From Clostridiales bacterium (GTDB lineage Bacteria > Bacillota > Clostridia > Monoglobales > Firm-18), in the NCBI GenBank assembly GCA_031255355.1, contig JAIRSR010000089.1, positions 1 through 7,367 of the forward strand: a stretch of DNA of 7,367 nt, written 5' to 3'. The position numbers and the translations under genes are program-made. Position 1 is the stretch's first letter; each line of letters starts with the position of its first letter. Below the pieces are notes generated by a model. It did no database searches. It was not told the DNA's origin and saw only the letters and a program-made list of their open reading frames with translations. This document shows positions 6,964 through 7,367 of the stretch, piece after piece.

Positions 6964-7191
6964 TTATATACTGAAATCCGATTCCGCGATCCGCTTGGCG
7001 TCAAGGGAGCGCTTTCGGCGCACCGTTTTCGCCATAATATCAAGCGAAAATTTTTTGCACACAAAGTCTGCGGAAACAATGCCTTTTTTTTCGCAGGACA
7101 GTTCCGCAAGACCGCTCAATTCGCGCGAGTAGACGCATATGCCGCAGCGCGGCGGCTGTTCGTCCGGGTTCAACTTGACGACGCTTTGCAT
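6964..7191 (-). CDS. Small four-cysteine protein of unknown function
   Basis: This is a 75-residue protein I cannot assign. Cysteines at 16, 19, 33 and 45 form a CxxC-x13-C-x11-C pattern that could bind zinc or another metal. The second half is basic (KKF near 46, KTVRRKRSL at 55-63), which might suit nucleic acid binding. It has no signal peptide or membrane segment. That the gene is real is supported by AGAGGTG 7 bases before the ATG (7189-7191) and by a perfect promoter directly upstream. It is the first gene of the likely operon, 62 bases ahead of yifB. I recall similar short cysteine proteins in clostridial genomes but cannot check this. A longer shadow frame overlapping it lacks such signals. 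Confidence 0.8.
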   Translation of the reverse strand: MQSVVKLNPDEQPPRCGICVYSRELSGLAELSCEKKGIVSADFVCKKFSLDIMAKTVRRKRSLDAKRIAESDFSI

Positions 7192-7230
7192 TTCGTTTCA
7201 CCTCTGTGCGATAGTTTAACAGATAAATAT

Positions 7231-7259
7231 ATTATAAACATTTTGCGGAAACTTGTCAA
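7231..7259 (-). promoter_or_regulatory. Consensus sigma-A promoter of the small gene-yifB-trmL-csaB operon
   Basis: On the minus strand TTGACA (7254-7259) and TATAAT (7231-7236) are separated by exactly 17 bases. The predicted start is near 7224, giving a leader of about 33 bases that includes the AGAGGTG ribosome site of the 75-residue gene. It is a full consensus match and should be strong unless repressed. Its -35 element and spacer lie inside the left arm of the inverted repeat described at 7239-7358. Confidence 0.88.
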
Positions 7260-7281
7260 TAGACCTGTTTGAGAGTTGCGA

Positions 7282-7303
7282 ATTATTACAATTGTGTGAT
7301 AAT
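7282..7303. promoter_or_regulatory. Palindrome between the divergent promoters, candidate operator
   Basis: ATTATTACA (7282-7290) and TGTGATAAT (7295-7303) are inverted copies with one mismatch around the central ATTG. The centre, near 7292.5, lies within about 6 bases of the midpoint of the surrounding inverted repeat. A dimeric repressor or activator bound here could control both promoters. No regulator gene is visible in the window, so the binding protein is unknown. Confidence 0.5.
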
Positions 7304-7304
7304 C

Positions 7305-7325
7305 GGGAAAACAACGCTGTTTCCC
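7305..7325. repeat. Second short inverted repeat in the divergent promoter region
   Basis: GGGAAAACA (7305-7313) and TGTTTCCC (7318-7325) are inverted copies with one bulged A and a 4-base loop. The element lies immediately right of the central palindrome. It sits upstream of both predicted transcription starts, so it should act as DNA rather than RNA if it acts at all. It may be another protein-binding site. Confidence 0.45.
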
Positions 7326-7336
7326 ACACCCGTCTA

Positions 7337-7365
7337 TTGACAATACTTGCGCAAAATGAGATGAT
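7337..7365 (+). promoter_or_regulatory. Likely divergent promoter for a gene beyond the right edge
   Basis: On the plus strand TTGACA (7337-7342) is followed after 17 bases by GATGAT (7360-7365), which matches the -10 consensus at four of six positions. The -35 is perfect and the surrounding sequence mirrors the operon promoter on the other strand, which makes a real but weaker promoter plausible. The transcript would start beyond the last base, so the gene it serves cannot be seen. Confidence 0.45.
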
Positions 7366-7367
7366 AA

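Larger units (their letters stand above)
7239..7358. repeat. Imperfect inverted repeat spanning two divergent promoters
   Basis: The left arm (7239-7264) and right arm (7332-7358) are near copies in opposite orientation. Each reads, outward, GTCTATTGACAA, then 6-7 differing bases, then CGCAAAATG. The arms contain the -35 hexamer and most of the spacer of a minus-strand and a plus-strand promoter, separated by 67 bases. Shared sequence beyond the -35 hexamer (GTCTA before it and CGCAAAATG after it) goes beyond what promoter consensus requires. This suggests a duplicated regulator site or a duplicated promoter. Confidence 0.75.

Noticed and set aside
6903..7109. Minus-strand 68-codon frame overlapping the small cysteine gene
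   Set aside because: It lacks a ribosome site and promoter of its own, whereas the overlapping 75-codon frame has both.
7239..7358. Phase-variable invertible promoter or small transposable element
   Set aside because: The promoters lie within the repeat arms and face outward, so inversion would change little; no target-site duplication, recombinase or further copy is visible in the window.

Overview
The window looks like a stretch of chromosome from an anaerobic member of the Bacillota, most likely a clostridial lineage. The basis is an oxygen-sensitive class III ribonucleotide reductase controlled by an NrdR-type operator, a CsaB-type wall-polymer pyruvyl transferase, strong Shine-Dalgarno sequences, consensus sigma-A promoters, and GC-rich genes separated by AT-rich gaps. 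A genus cannot be named from the sequence alone.

All five supported genes lie on the minus strand, so the window reads right to left. A consensus promoter near 7231-7259 starts a likely operon: a 75-residue four-cysteine protein of unknown function (6964-7191), a YifB/ComM-type AAA+ ATPase (5369-6901), the tRNA wobble methyltransferase TrmL (4828-5307), and a long protein that joins a GT4-type glycosyltransferase to a CsaB-type polysaccharide pyruvyl transferase (2565-4787). The gaps between these genes are about 40-65 bases. The last gene, nrdD (71-2389), has its own perfect promoter (TTGACA, 17 bases, TATAAT). Two NrdR-box-like sites 32 bases apart overlay that promoter, and the roughly 120-base leader contains a large hairpin. 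nrdD is therefore probably a separate, nucleotide-regulated unit that may also receive read-through from the operon.

Both ends hold non-coding structure. At the left edge, after the nrdD stop, an 11-bp unit is repeated three times and places five-A runs one helical turn apart. At the right edge, the operon promoter is mirrored by a second promoter-like sequence pointing right. The two share a 26-27 base inverted repeat that covers the -35 element and most of the spacer, with a near-perfect palindrome close to the centre. This looks like a co-regulated divergent promoter whose right-hand gene lies outside the window.

Most of the gene content is ordinary housekeeping. The parts most worth a second look are the glycosyltransferase-CsaB fusion, the mirrored divergent promoter and the structured nrdD leader. 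I do not see evidence for a wholly new multi-gene system.
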